A stretch of 64,000 nucleotides of DNA, from contig OZ255706.1 of NCBI GenBank assembly GCA_965277025.1, forward strand, positions 1-64,000, given 5' to 3'. The notes under the pieces were generated by a model, which saw nothing but the letters and a program-made list of their open reading frames with translations, ran no database searches and was not told where the DNA came from. The DNA comes from Methylomarinum sp965277025 (GTDB taxonomy: Bacteria; Pseudomonadota; Gammaproteobacteria; Methylococcales; Methylomonadaceae). The translations under genes and the position numbers were made by a program. This document shows, in pieces, positions 33,213-42,137 of the stretch (position 1 is its first letter; the number at the start of each line of letters is the position of its first letter).

Positions 33213-34617
33213 ATGAATAACGGGACATTACAAATCAACGAGCTGACCGTCATATTAACTGAGCACTTTCAATGGAACAAGGCAAGAATCGTTTGTTTTG
33301 TGGGTATGTTAATTGCTTTGATGGCAGTTAGCACGGTCAATCTGGCCCAGCTCGCCGTATTCTTTCCCAGTCGGGCAAAAATTTCCTCACGATATCGACG
33401 GATGCAACGATTTTTCAGTGACCATTGGCTGGATTACAATGAAGTCGCTCATTTCATCATGAAACTGTTTGGTTTCACTGATCAGGATTACTATCTGACG
33501 TTAGACAGGACGAATTGGAAGTGGGGTAAAACCAATATTAATCTGCTGGTGCTTGCCGTGGTTTATCGGGGTGCCGCCATTCCTGTGTATTGGTTGCCTT
33601 TAAACAAGCGGGGCAACTCTAATACGAAGGAACGTATAGCGCTGATGAAACGCTTTATTGCGCAGTTTGGCTGACATCACATCAAAGGTCTTTTGGCTGA
33701 TCGGGAGTTTATTGGAGACGAATGGATGGGCTGGTTGTTTGAGCAAGAGATTCCCTTTTATATCCGTATTCGCAACAACGCCAGGACAACCAATGCCCAA
33801 GGCCAGCGAATACGCGTAGAGCGTTTGTTTTATGGGCTTAAGCCGGGTAGCACACGACACCTCTCAACAGCGCGCTATTTGGGAAATTGTTCAATTTATC
33901 TCAGTGGGTTACGGCTGAGTGATGGTGAGTTATTAATCATCGTCTGTCAGCATTTGAACCCTGATGCGATTAGAATTTATGGCTTGCGTTGGGAAATCGA
34001 AACGCTTTTCGGCGGTTTAAAAGGACGGGGATTCAAACTTGAGGAAACGCGTGTAGTCGGTTATCTTCGGATCAAAAAATTGTTAGTACTTCCCGTTATT
34101 GCTTTCTGTTGGTCACATAAAGCAGGCGAATGGAAACATGATTGCGAGTTACCAATAAAAACCAACGCTGCCCGCCATGGAGAGCGAAGCGAAGGCGGGT
34201 AGTCCCCGGTAGCCGCGAGGCGACACGGGATACCCGACGTGCCGAAGGCGCCAAAGGGGATCCCAAGGGAGCATCCGAACGCGGCGTCCAGTCATATGGG
34301 AGGCCGGTGTGTAGCCGCAACGAGCTTGCGATGTTGTGGCGGAACGCCGGGTGACCAGGACGGCCGGGGCACCAATGAGTTGTCGAAGATCGAGTCGATT
34401 TTGGGGACTTGGATGTCCCAAAATCTTTCACGAGATCGAAGACTCGCTTGAACACATCAGCGGCTCGCGCAAAGCCTGTTTCGATATGGATTAGATTGTA
34501 TCCGCTCAACGTTGTTTAATGTCTTATCTCAATCAAAAAGGATGATTAGAAAAGTGATTGCTCTTTTGCAACCCATACCTTTTGTCACTGGAATACATGA
34601 GACTCATTTGTCATAAG
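33213..34617 (+). pseudogene. IS4-family transposase (copy C), doubly inactivated
   Basis: Codes like copies A and B, but a nonsense codon follows IAQFG (about 33672) and the 285-bp insertion splits the C-terminus after the codons for PIKTN. The residual frames are 33213-33674 and 33693-34202. This copy cannot make its own transposase. Confidence 0.92.
34166..34450 (+). ncRNA. 285-bp structured insertion, possible HEARO/omega-RNA-type element
   Basis: Comparison with IS4 copies A and B gives exact borders: ACCAA|insert|AACAC, with no target duplication. The insert is GC-rich, unlike its host, with clear hairpins: CCCGCC/GGCGGG at the start, CCCG enclosing GCC-GCGA-GGC then CGGG, GCC-GAA-GGC, and GGAT-CCC-AA-GGG-AGC-ATCC. 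Near the end is a long imperfect palindrome (GATTTTGGGGAC / GTCCCAAAATC). There is no long reading frame. Absence of duplication plus a subterminal hairpin fits IS200/IS605-like movement. The dense structure recalls HEARO (omega) RNAs of IscB/IsrB, here without the protein. The RNA class is from memory and unverified. Confidence 0.4.
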
Positions 34618-34639
34618 TTAATTTTTGTCATGTACAGAG

Positions 34640-35635
34640 ATGTTTAATAATCAAACAATACTCATTACTGGTGGTACAGGGTCATTTGGTAAAAAATACA
34701 CCCAAATAATACTTGAAAAGTATTCACCAAAGAAAATTATCATCTTTTCTCGAGATGAACTAAAGCAATTCGAAATGCAGCAGAACTTCAATGATGAATG
34801 TATGCGTTATTTTATTGGTGATGTTCGCGACCAATCAAGGTTGTTTGAAGCCATGGAAGGGGTCGATTATGTCATTCATGCAGCTGCGATGAAACATGTG
34901 CCGGCGGCAGAATATAATCCAATGGAATGCATAAAAACCAATATTCATGGTGCTGAAAATGTGATAAAAGCAGCTATTCATAACAACGTAAAAAAAGTCA
35001 TTGCACTTTCAACCGATAAAGCGGCGAATCCTATTAACTTATATGGTGCGACCAAATTAGCTTCTGATAAATTGTTTGTGGCAGCGAATAACATGGTGGG
35101 CAAACGAGAACTCCGTTTTTCTGTCGTCCGATATGGCAATGTTATAGGTTCCAGAGGGTCGGTCATTCCTTATTTTCAAAAATTGATCGCTGATGGTGCG
35201 AAGGCGTTACCGATTACGCATCCAGAAATGACAAGATTTATGATTACCTTACGTCAAGGTGTCGAATTTGTGTTGAAAAATTTTGAAAGGATGCAAGGGG
35301 GTGAAATATTTGTTCCTAAAATTCCTTCAATGTATATGACAGAGTTAGCGGCCGCGATAGCGTCTGATTTACCTCAAAAAATTATAGGTATCAGACCTGG
35401 GGAAAAATTACATGAAATTATGTGTCCTGCTGATGATAGTCATTTAACAATTGAGTTTGATGATCATTATGTCATTTGCCCGACAATTCAATTCTCACAT
35501 CAAGCTGAGTACCAAAAAAACAGGCTAAATGAAGAGGGTAATTTTGTTAAGCAGGGGTTTGAATACAACTCAGGAAACAATTCAGAATGGTTAACTCATA
35601 CAGAGTTGATGTCCATGTTAGCTGAAATTGATTAA
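34640..35635 (+). CDS. pseB: UDP-N-acetylglucosamine 4,6-dehydratase (inverting)
   Basis: This 331-residue SDR enzyme starts MFNNQTILITGGTGSFGKKY (Gly-rich NAD loop) and has DKAANPINLYGATKLASDKL with the catalytic Tyr and Lys. PseB makes UDP-2-acetamido-2,6-dideoxy-beta-L-arabino-hexos-4-ulose, the first step of pseudaminic acid synthesis. The start codon at 34640 is the first base of the IS4 target duplication, so the native ribosome site (AAGGAT region near 33100) is now separated from it by copy C. Expression may depend on the element. Confidence 0.9.
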   Translation: MFNNQTILITGGTGSFGKKYTQIILEKYSPKKIIIFSRDELKQFEMQQNFNDECMRYFIGDVRDQSRLFEAMEGVDYVIHAAAMKHVPAAEYNPMECIKTNIHGAENVIKAAIHNNVKKVIALSTDKAANPINLYGATKLASDKLFVAANNMVGKRELRFSVVRYGNVIGSRGSVIPYFQKLIADGAKALPITHPEMTRFMITLRQGVEFVLKNFERMQGGEIFVPKIPSMYMTELAAAIASDLPQKIIGIRPGEKLHEIMCPADDSHLTIEFDDHYVICPTIQFSHQAEYQKNRLNEEGNFVKQGFEYNSGNNSEWLTHTELMSMLAEID

Positions 35636-35637
35636 CT

Positions 35638-36897
35638 GTGAAAAGGAAGTTTGCTGTTCGGGTTTCAAATGTTGCTCTTCGTGGATTATCCATGGTGAGC
35701 AAGTTTTTTCTTATTTTTGCTCTAGCAAAGCTTTTGACGTCAACGGAGCTTGGGCAGTTTGGGTTAATGGTCTCTACAGTAATGTTTTGTGTCCTTATAG
35801 TTGGAGCTGATTTTTATACCTATTCACAGAGGGAGTTATTAGCAAGGGAGCAGGAAGATTGGTCATTTGTTATTCAGCAGCAGATAAAAGCCCAGCAGTT
35901 TTTATACTTCATTTTTCTTCCTTTAGTTCTAGGTGTTTTTATCTTTGGACTTATGGATTGGCAATATGCTGGCTGGTTATTCTTATTGCTTCTTCTTGAA
36001 CATACTGCTCAGGAAATAAATAGGCTGTTAATTGCTATGCAAAAGCAGTTATTGGCAAGTTTGATTTTATTTGTAAGAACTGGGTTATGGGTGCTTATTA
36101 TTATCCCAATGATGTATTTTAATGATAATTTAAAAACTCTTAACACAGTATTTATTTCATGGAGTTGTGGGGTATTTATAGCTATTATACTTGGTGTGGT
36201 AAGCATACGTCAGGTGTTGCCAAAATGGGAAAAAGTTTCTCTTGACAGAAAATGGATTAAACGAGGATTGCAAGTAGGTTCAATTTTTTTGATATCAACA
36301 TTGTGTATGAAGGGCTTGTTAACATTCGACAGATATTTTATAGAATCATTAACTTCAACTAATATTCTTGGTGTATATGTATTTTATATGGGGCTTGTAA
36401 TGGGGGGGTTCAATATATTAGAGCCTGCTGTTTTTTCATTCTTGTATCCAAAAATGTTAGCAAGTTATAAAAATAATGAAAAAAAAGAATATAAGGCTCA
36501 TGTTAAAGAACTAATCTGGTCGACCTTGCTGGTAAGTTTGTTAATCGCATTTGCCCTTTTAGCTTTGGCACCAACAATTGTAAACTGGATAGGAAAACCC
36601 ATTTATTCAATGTGCCTGGATATCCTGCCTATTTTGATTTCTGTTGGGTTTGTTTATACCGTCGGATATATTCCACATTATATTCTTTATGCAAAACGCG
36701 GCGACAAATGGATTGTCACAGCCCATATATCGGCAATGATCATATTTCTCGGTTCTGTCAAATGGGGTTATTTAGGGGATGGCATTAGACTGGTGGTTTT
36801 TTCCTTGTTAATTGCATTTATCTGGATGTTTATTATAAAAACAATGGGCTGTTTCATGTCAGACAGAACTGAGAATTATTTAATGGAAGTAAGATAA
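35638..36897 (+). CDS. Polysaccharide flippase (Wzx-like)
   Basis: This 419-residue integral membrane protein has about 12 membrane segments spread over its length and the MOP/Wzx-type start (NVALRGLSMVSKFFLIFALAKLL). Such proteins move lipid-linked glycans across the inner membrane. The GTG start at 35638 lies two bases after the pseB stop, so the genes are coupled. The substrate is inferred to be a nonulosonic-acid-containing unit. Confidence 0.85.
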   Translation: MKRKFAVRVSNVALRGLSMVSKFFLIFALAKLLTSTELGQFGLMVSTVMFCVLIVGADFYTYSQRELLAREQEDWSFVIQQQIKAQQFLYFIFLPLVLGVFIFGLMDWQYAGWLFLLLLLEHTAQEINRLLIAMQKQLLASLILFVRTGLWVLIIIPMMYFNDNLKTLNTVFISWSCGVFIAIILGVVSIRQVLPKWEKVSLDRKWIKRGLQVGSIFLISTLCMKGLLTFDRYFIESLTSTNILGVYVFYMGLVMGGFNILEPAVFSFLYPKMLASYKNNEKKEYKAHVKELIWSTLLVSLLIAFALLALAPTIVNWIGKPIYSMCLDILPILISVGFVYTVGYIPHYILYAKRGDKWIVTAHISAMIIFLGSVKWGYLGDGIRLVVFSLLIAFIWMFIIKTMGCFMSDRTENYLMEVR

Positions 36898-36900
36898 TAG

Positions 36901-38070
36901 GTGAAATATCAAATGATCCCATATGGAAAACAAGATATTAATCAACAGGATATTGACGCGGTAGTTAATGTTCTTCAATCAGATTTTTTGACACAAGGCC
37001 CGCAAGTTCCTTTATTTGAACAAACAGTTATTGAATACTGTGGAGCAAAATATGGCGTTGCTGCTAACAGTGCTACTTCCGCATTACATATTGCTTGTTT
37101 GGCATTGGGGTTAGGTAAAGGGGATCACTTATGGACATCACCCAATACCTTTGTTGCTTCGGCAAATTGTGGCTTATATTGTGGTGCACAAATTGATTTT
37201 GTTGATATCGACCCAGAAACCTATAATTTGTGCCCGGATTTTCTTGAAGAAAAACTAAAAAAAGCGAAACAACTTAATAAGTTACCTAAAATTGTGATTC
37301 CCGTTCATTTTGCAGGGCAGTCCTGTGATATGGAAAAAATTCATCAATTAAGCCTGGAATATGGATTCAAGATTATTGAAGATGCCAGTCATGCCATTGG
37401 TGGAAAATATCTGAATACAAAGGTGGGCAGTTGTCAGTATTCAGATATAACGGTTTTCAGTTTTCATCCTGTCAAGATAATTACAACCGCCGAAGGTGGT
37501 CTGGCAACAACAAATAATGCTGAATTAGCAGAAAAAATGCGTTTGTTGAGAAGTCATGGCATTACCCGAGATGCGGAACAAATGACTGGGCAGCCTGAAG
37601 GTAACTGGTATTATCAACAAATCGGACTTGGCTTTAATTACCGGATGACAGACTTGCAAGCCGCATTAGGAATCAGTCAGATGAAACGGCTCGATGAGTT
37701 TGTTGAGAAACGACACCAACTACAACAGCGGTATCATAAGTTATTACAAGATTTACCAATAAAGTCTCCCTATCAATCTAAGGAAAGTTATCCGGCACTA
37801 CACTTATATCCAATACTGTTAGAGTTGGAAAATATTGGTAAAACACGCTCTCAAATATTTGATGAACTAAGACAAAAAGGTCTTGGGGTCAATGTCCACT
37901 ATATTCTTGTTCATACTCAGCCTTATTACAAAAACATGGGGTTCAAAAAAGGAGATTTTCCACAAGCAGAAAAATATTATGATCATGCCCTAACACTTCC
38001 TCTGAATCCCGGTTTGAGTGATGAGCAGCAGAACTATGTCGTAGAAGTTTTAAAAGAGGTTTTGCTGTGA
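36901..38070 (+). CDS. pseC: UDP-4-keto-6-deoxy sugar aminotransferase PseC
   Basis: This 389-residue PLP enzyme of the DegT/DnrJ/EryC1 family has the motif TVFSFHPVKIITTAEGG, whose Lys forms the internal aldimine, and the early TSALHIACLALGLGKGD region. PseC aminates the PseB product (after epimerisation) at C4. The start is GTG, three bases after the flippase stop. The 3' end overlaps the next gene by 4 bp. Confidence 0.92.
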   Translation: MKYQMIPYGKQDINQQDIDAVVNVLQSDFLTQGPQVPLFEQTVIEYCGAKYGVAANSATSALHIACLALGLGKGDHLWTSPNTFVASANCGLYCGAQIDFVDIDPETYNLCPDFLEEKLKKAKQLNKLPKIVIPVHFAGQSCDMEKIHQLSLEYGFKIIEDASHAIGGKYLNTKVGSCQYSDITVFSFHPVKIITTAEGGLATTNNAELAEKMRLLRSHGITRDAEQMTGQPEGNWYYQQIGLGFNYRMTDLQAALGISQMKRLDEFVEKRHQLQQRYHKLLQDLPIKSPYQSKESYPALHLYPILLELENIGKTRSQIFDELRQKGLGVNVHYILVHTQPYYKNMGFKKGDFPQAEKYYDHALTLPLNPGLSDEQQNYVVEVLKEVLL

Positions 38071-38798
38071 ATTTGTGTGTAATACCTGCCAGAGGTGGAA
38101 GTAAGCGGATTCCTAGAAAGAATATTAAAGAATTTAAGGGTAAGCCAATAATTTCTTATGCTATTGAAACAGCTTTAAATTCAGGTTTATTTTCTGAAGT
38201 GATGGTTTCTACAGATGACCGTGAGATTGCTGATATTAGTATGGAATATGGAGCTAAAGTCCCATTCATGAGAAGTGAAAAAAATTCAGACGATTTTTCT
38301 GGGCTGGGAGATGTTGTTTTTGAAGTGTTGAATAAATATAAAGAGGTTGGTCGAGAGTTTAAGCATGGGTGTTGTCTATACGCTACATCACCATTAACAA
38401 CAGTTTCTAGATTGAAGCAGGGGTTTGAACTATTGACGAATAATTCTAGATTTGATGTGGTTTTTCCCTTAGGTCGTTTTAGTTCACCTATATGGCGGTC
38501 ATTTAATATGAAAAGCGGAGGAGAAGTTGCTATGAACTTTTCTGAATATGAACGAAGCCGATCTCAAGATTTGCCTGAATCTTATTATGATGCGGGACAA
38601 TTCTATTGGTTTAATATAATTAATATGGAAACGTTAGAAAATAAGAATACTTTTGGTGAGAAAAAAGGAGCAGTAGTTCTTAATGACATGGAGGTTCAAG
38701 ATATTGATGATATGAATGATTGGTTGATAACAGAAATTAAATATGAATATCTTATCCGAAATGAGGGGTATAAATGCTCTGTCTTACAGAAGAAATGA
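38067..38798 (+). CDS. pseF: Pseudaminic acid cytidylyltransferase
   Basis: This 243-residue protein has the CMP-sugar synthetase start VIPARGGSKRIPRKNIKEF and the STDD, SPLTT and DAGQFYWF regions of PseF. It activates the nonulosonic acid as its CMP derivative. It overlaps pseC by 4 bp (ATGA-type) and the next gene by 25 bp. The final residues after LIRNEGYKC are variable in the family. Confidence 0.9.
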   Translation: MNLCVIPARGGSKRIPRKNIKEFKGKPIISYAIETALNSGLFSEVMVSTDDREIADISMEYGAKVPFMRSEKNSDDFSGLGDVVFEVLNKYKEVGREFKHGCCLYATSPLTTVSRLKQGFELLTNNSRFDVVFPLGRFSSPIWRSFNMKSGGEVAMNFSEYERSRSQDLPESYYDAGQFYWFNIINMETLENKNTFGEKKGAVVLNDMEVQDIDDMNDWLITEIKYEYLIRNEGYKCSVLQKK

Positions 38799-39859
38799 AA
38801 TATCGTATTGATCATGACAAACTGAATGATGCATTAAGTGCGGCTGATTTTTTGTCTGATAAATTTGTAAAAACTGGAAGATATATTGTTGATGAAACAT
38901 GGGGGGCTGAGGGCTTACTGTACCTTGCAGAATCTTCTTATGCTTTGATGAATGTCTACGAACTTACTAAAGATGTAAGATATATAGATGCTGTAAAGGC
39001 TATATTGGATGAGCTACGTGAGATTCAAAAGCCTAGTGGAGGATGGTCTCTAGAGCTAGCTAAGCACGGAGATGGTATTGGTTTTAAGGTTACAGATGAA
39101 ATCCGAAGGCTTACTGCAGAAATAGAAGATTTACCTCCAACAGTTGCGATGCTTAAAACAATTGGTGATTATTCCAAGATGACATGTGATGAGAGTTATC
39201 TTGATGTAGGACACAGAGCATTTAGCTATTTGATGAAGTTCTGGGATACTGATTATGGTTCATTTCGGGAGAAAGAAAATAATGAACTTATGGCATTACG
39301 CTCTAATCCGAGAAGTTATCATATATTTTCTATTTTGGGTATCCAAGCATGGCGAGACTATGCGCCAGAACAAGTTGATGAAATTCTTCCTATAATAGTA
39401 GAGTTCGTTAAAGGTACATTTGAAAGTTATGACTCTGAAACTATGCCGTTAGTTTATGGGTTGCATATTGCATTATTACTGCAATATTGCGATATAGACT
39501 ATATAGAGAATGTCATTAAGCCAGGAATAGACAAAGATTTACTATATAATGAAACTTTTAGAATTGATGCGCCAAAAGGTGCTTATGGGCATAGAGATGG
39601 ATTGCGCGGTATTGTAAAAAGCGAAGCCCATATTCGAAGTGCTGTAGGTATAGCTATTGCAATGAAGTTTTATGATCTAAAAACTAATACACGAACATAT
39701 CGAAATACAAAAGTTTATCAAGATATTTCAAACTGGATACAAAGTATGAGAGGAGATGGTTTTTATTATGAATTTGAAATGCTAAATAATAAAGAGAAAC
39801 TGGGATATGGGTCTCCAGGTCAGTATTTACCAATTTGGTGGATATTAGGAAAAATTTAA
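38774..39859 (+). CDS. Unknown helical protein in the nonulosonic acid cluster
   Basis: This 361-residue soluble protein is not a known step of the pathway. Its helical-repeat character, with aromatic and Gly/Pro turns (DETWGAEGLLYLAESSYAL, KPSGGWSLELAKHGDG), recalls (alpha/alpha)6-barrel proteins such as glycoside hydrolases, epimerases or terpenoid-cyclase-like folds. GAGGGG precedes the ATG at 38774, inside the end of pseF, so it is co-translated. It may stand in for the UDP-sugar hydrolase step or edit the sugar, but no catalytic motif could be assigned. Confidence 0.75.
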   Translation: MLCLTEEMKYRIDHDKLNDALSAADFLSDKFVKTGRYIVDETWGAEGLLYLAESSYALMNVYELTKDVRYIDAVKAILDELREIQKPSGGWSLELAKHGDGIGFKVTDEIRRLTAEIEDLPPTVAMLKTIGDYSKMTCDESYLDVGHRAFSYLMKFWDTDYGSFREKENNELMALRSNPRSYHIFSILGIQAWRDYAPEQVDEILPIIVEFVKGTFESYDSETMPLVYGLHIALLLQYCDIDYIENVIKPGIDKDLLYNETFRIDAPKGAYGHRDGLRGIVKSEAHIRSAVGIAIAMKFYDLKTNTRTYRNTKVYQDISNWIQSMRGDGFYYEFEMLNNKEKLGYGSPGQYLPIWWILGKI

Positions 39860-39862
39860 AAT

Positions 39863-41104
39863 ATGAGCCTTCGCAAACTAACTAAGGATGATCTTCCTCT
39901 TGTACTTACCTGGAGAAATAATTTATTAGAAGTAAATCGCTCTATATACAACAACCATATATATAACAACCATGAAATGAGTGAAGATGACTATCTAGCA
40001 AGGTTTGTTTATATGGAGCATGATCCTCAAACACGTTGGTATATTCATCAAGATAAAAATGGTAACGCTGATGGCATTGTGTATTTCACCCATTATTATC
40101 CGGAAAATCGCAGTTCGTTTTGGGGCTTTTATACAGCACCGGATGCACCGGCTGGAACTGGAGCAAAACTAGGTCTGGAAGCCCTAGATGAAGCTTTTAA
40201 TGCACTGAAATTACATAAACTTAATGCCGAAGTACTTTCTACCAATGAACGTAGTCTTCGATTTCATGACAAACTGGGATTTCATCGTGAAGGAACTTTT
40301 CGGGATTTTTATTTTGACGGTCAAAAATATGTCGATGTTGTCCGATTCGGCATTCTGAACTCAGAATGGCAAGAAAAGCGTTTTGAAATTGAAAGCCGAA
40401 TTGTCAAGATTGATGTTATATCTGAAAAGGCTGTGAAGATGAGTGCAAGGTTTAGAATCATGATTCTCTCAGATAAAACGTCGTGCATTATCCCGTATAT
40501 AGACGATCTGGTTGAAGAGTGGCAAACCGCTGGCCATGAATGTTTTGTTGCATATACAGTTGATGATGCTATTCCGGCGGACTTCTGCTTTTGTCTTAGC
40601 TTTGGAGAATTAATTTCAGCTGATGTCCGAAATCAGTATAGACATACATTAGTTGTACATGAAAGTAGCTTACCTAAGGGGCGAGGTTGGTCTCCAATGA
40701 GTTGGCAGATTTTAGAAGGTAAGAATAATATTCCTATAACTTTGTTTGAAGCTGTGGATAAAGTCGATGCAGGGAAAATTTACCTACAGGAATGGATTAA
40801 ACTTGAAGGTACTGAACTGGCTTCTAAATGGCGTATATTACAGGCGGAAGCAACACTACGACTCTGTAGAAAATTTATTTCTGGTTACCCTAATATCTTA
40901 AATAAGGCGCAATCTCAAAAAGGCGAGCCGACATTTTATCCTCGACGCCGCCCTGAAGATAGTCTGCTTGATCCAGATAAAACACTGGCAGAACAATTCA
41001 ATTTATTACGGATTGTTGATAATGAGAGATATCCTGCATATTTTAATCTGAATGGGGATGCTTTCATTTTGAATATAAAATCTAAAAAAACTAAAGAAAG
41101 CTAA
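39863..41104 (+). CDS. PseH-like acetyltransferase fused to a sugar formyltransferase
   Basis: Residues 1-175 form a GNAT N-acetyltransferase like PseH (LRKLTKDDLPLVLTWRN, then GTGAKLGLEALDEAF, LSTNERSLRFHDKLGFHREG). Residues 195-405 match the formyltransferase fold: VVHESSLPKGRGWSPMSWQI and EAVDKVDAGKIYLQE, with the His and Asp of the usual Asn-His-Asp triad. The Asn expected two residues before the His is Val here, as far as I can align by eye. The fusion suggests that both N-acyl groups of the sugar, one acetyl and one formyl, are set by a single protein. Three bases separate it from the preceding gene. Confidence 0.85.
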   Translation: MSLRKLTKDDLPLVLTWRNNLLEVNRSIYNNHIYNNHEMSEDDYLARFVYMEHDPQTRWYIHQDKNGNADGIVYFTHYYPENRSSFWGFYTAPDAPAGTGAKLGLEALDEAFNALKLHKLNAEVLSTNERSLRFHDKLGFHREGTFRDFYFDGQKYVDVVRFGILNSEWQEKRFEIESRIVKIDVISEKAVKMSARFRIMILSDKTSCIIPYIDDLVEEWQTAGHECFVAYTVDDAIPADFCFCLSFGELISADVRNQYRHTLVVHESSLPKGRGWSPMSWQILEGKNNIPITLFEAVDKVDAGKIYLQEWIKLEGTELASKWRILQAEATLRLCRKFISGYPNILNKAQSQKGEPTFYPRRRPEDSLLDPDKTLAEQFNLLRIVDNERYPAYFNLNGDAFILNIKSKKTKES

Positions 41105-41105
41105 T

Positions 41106-42135
41106 ATGAATAAAATTGTTATTGATGGTCATGAGGTAGGAAGTGACTGTTGCTACGTTATCGCTGAAATTGGGTCAAATCATAATCAGAGCCTTGAACT
41201 TGCATATGAAAGTATTGATGCAGTCATAGAAAGTGGTGCAGACGCTGTTAAGTTTCAATCTATTAATGTAGATGAACTTTATTATCAACCCTCAGAAGAG
41301 ACGAAGGCTTTGCATCAAAAGATTGATATGGATGAAAAGTGGCATGGACTTCTTTCTGAATATTGCCAAAAAAAAGGAATAACATTTTTTTTCAGCTCCT
41401 ACCTATCTTAAGGCTATCGATATTCTGGAGGAAATTAATGTTCCTTTATACAAGCTGGCCTCTGCTCAAATAGGAACTTTTCCACAACTTGTTGAGAAAG
41501 TTGCTGCGACTGGCAAGTCGGTGATTCTCTCCACTGGTATTGTGACGATGGAGGAGTTAACTAAAGTCATTGAAATTTTTAAACGTAACAATAACGATAA
41601 ATTTATCATTTTACATTGTAATAGTATCTATCCAACTCCGTATGATAAGGTTCATCTGAACATCATGAACCGATATCGAGATGAGTTTGGTTGTATTGTG
41701 GGATTCTCGGATCATACTCCGGATATATATATTCCTATCGCAGCAGTGACATTGGGAGCAAAGGTGATTGAAAAACATTTTGCTCTTGATAAAAGCTTGC
41801 CGGTACCTGATGCACCATTTTCATTAGAACCGAATGAATTTAAAAGAATGGTTGAAGGAATCCGTGCGGTAGAACAAGCCATTATCGATGATAATAGAGA
41901 AGAACTACAACCAGAAGAAAGTCAGTTTAAAAATAGTATTTTGTATAGGCTTGTTGCTAATAAACATTTAGGAGCAGGGCAGCCTCTCAAAGAAGATGAT
42001 TTTAAATTCTTACGTTATCCAGAGGGGATAGATTGTAGAGATTTGAAAAATTATGTGGAAGAGAATGCTGTTTTTAGTAGAAATATAGCCAAAAATCAGA
42101 TGCTTTTCACTGATGATATAACCAAAGGTTATTAG
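41106..42135 (+). pseudogene. pseI: Nonulosonic acid synthase (PseI/NeuB family), frameshifted
   Basis: The N-terminal part (IAEIGSNHNQSLELAYESID, DAVKFQSINVDELY) and C-terminal part (STGIVTMEEL, HCNSIYPTPYD, GFSDHT, IEKHFALDK, and an antifreeze-like SAF domain) together make a NeuB-family enzyme, which condenses the hexose with phosphoenolpyruvate. A run of eight T at about 41385-41396 has one base too many; with seven the protein reads ITFFSAPTYLKAIDIL and is complete. It starts two bases after the fusion gene. If the indel is real, the pathway is blocked. Confidence 0.85.
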
Positions 42136-42137
42136 AA

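Larger units (their letters stand above)
33133..34639 (+). mobile_element. IS4-family element copy C, interrupted
   Basis: Same ends as copies A and B. It is flanked by a perfect 9-bp target duplication ATGTTTAAT (33124-33132 and 34640-34648). The length is 1507 bp because a 285-bp foreign segment sits at 34166-34450. The transposase frame also has a CGA-to-TGA stop near 33672. Confidence 0.95.
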
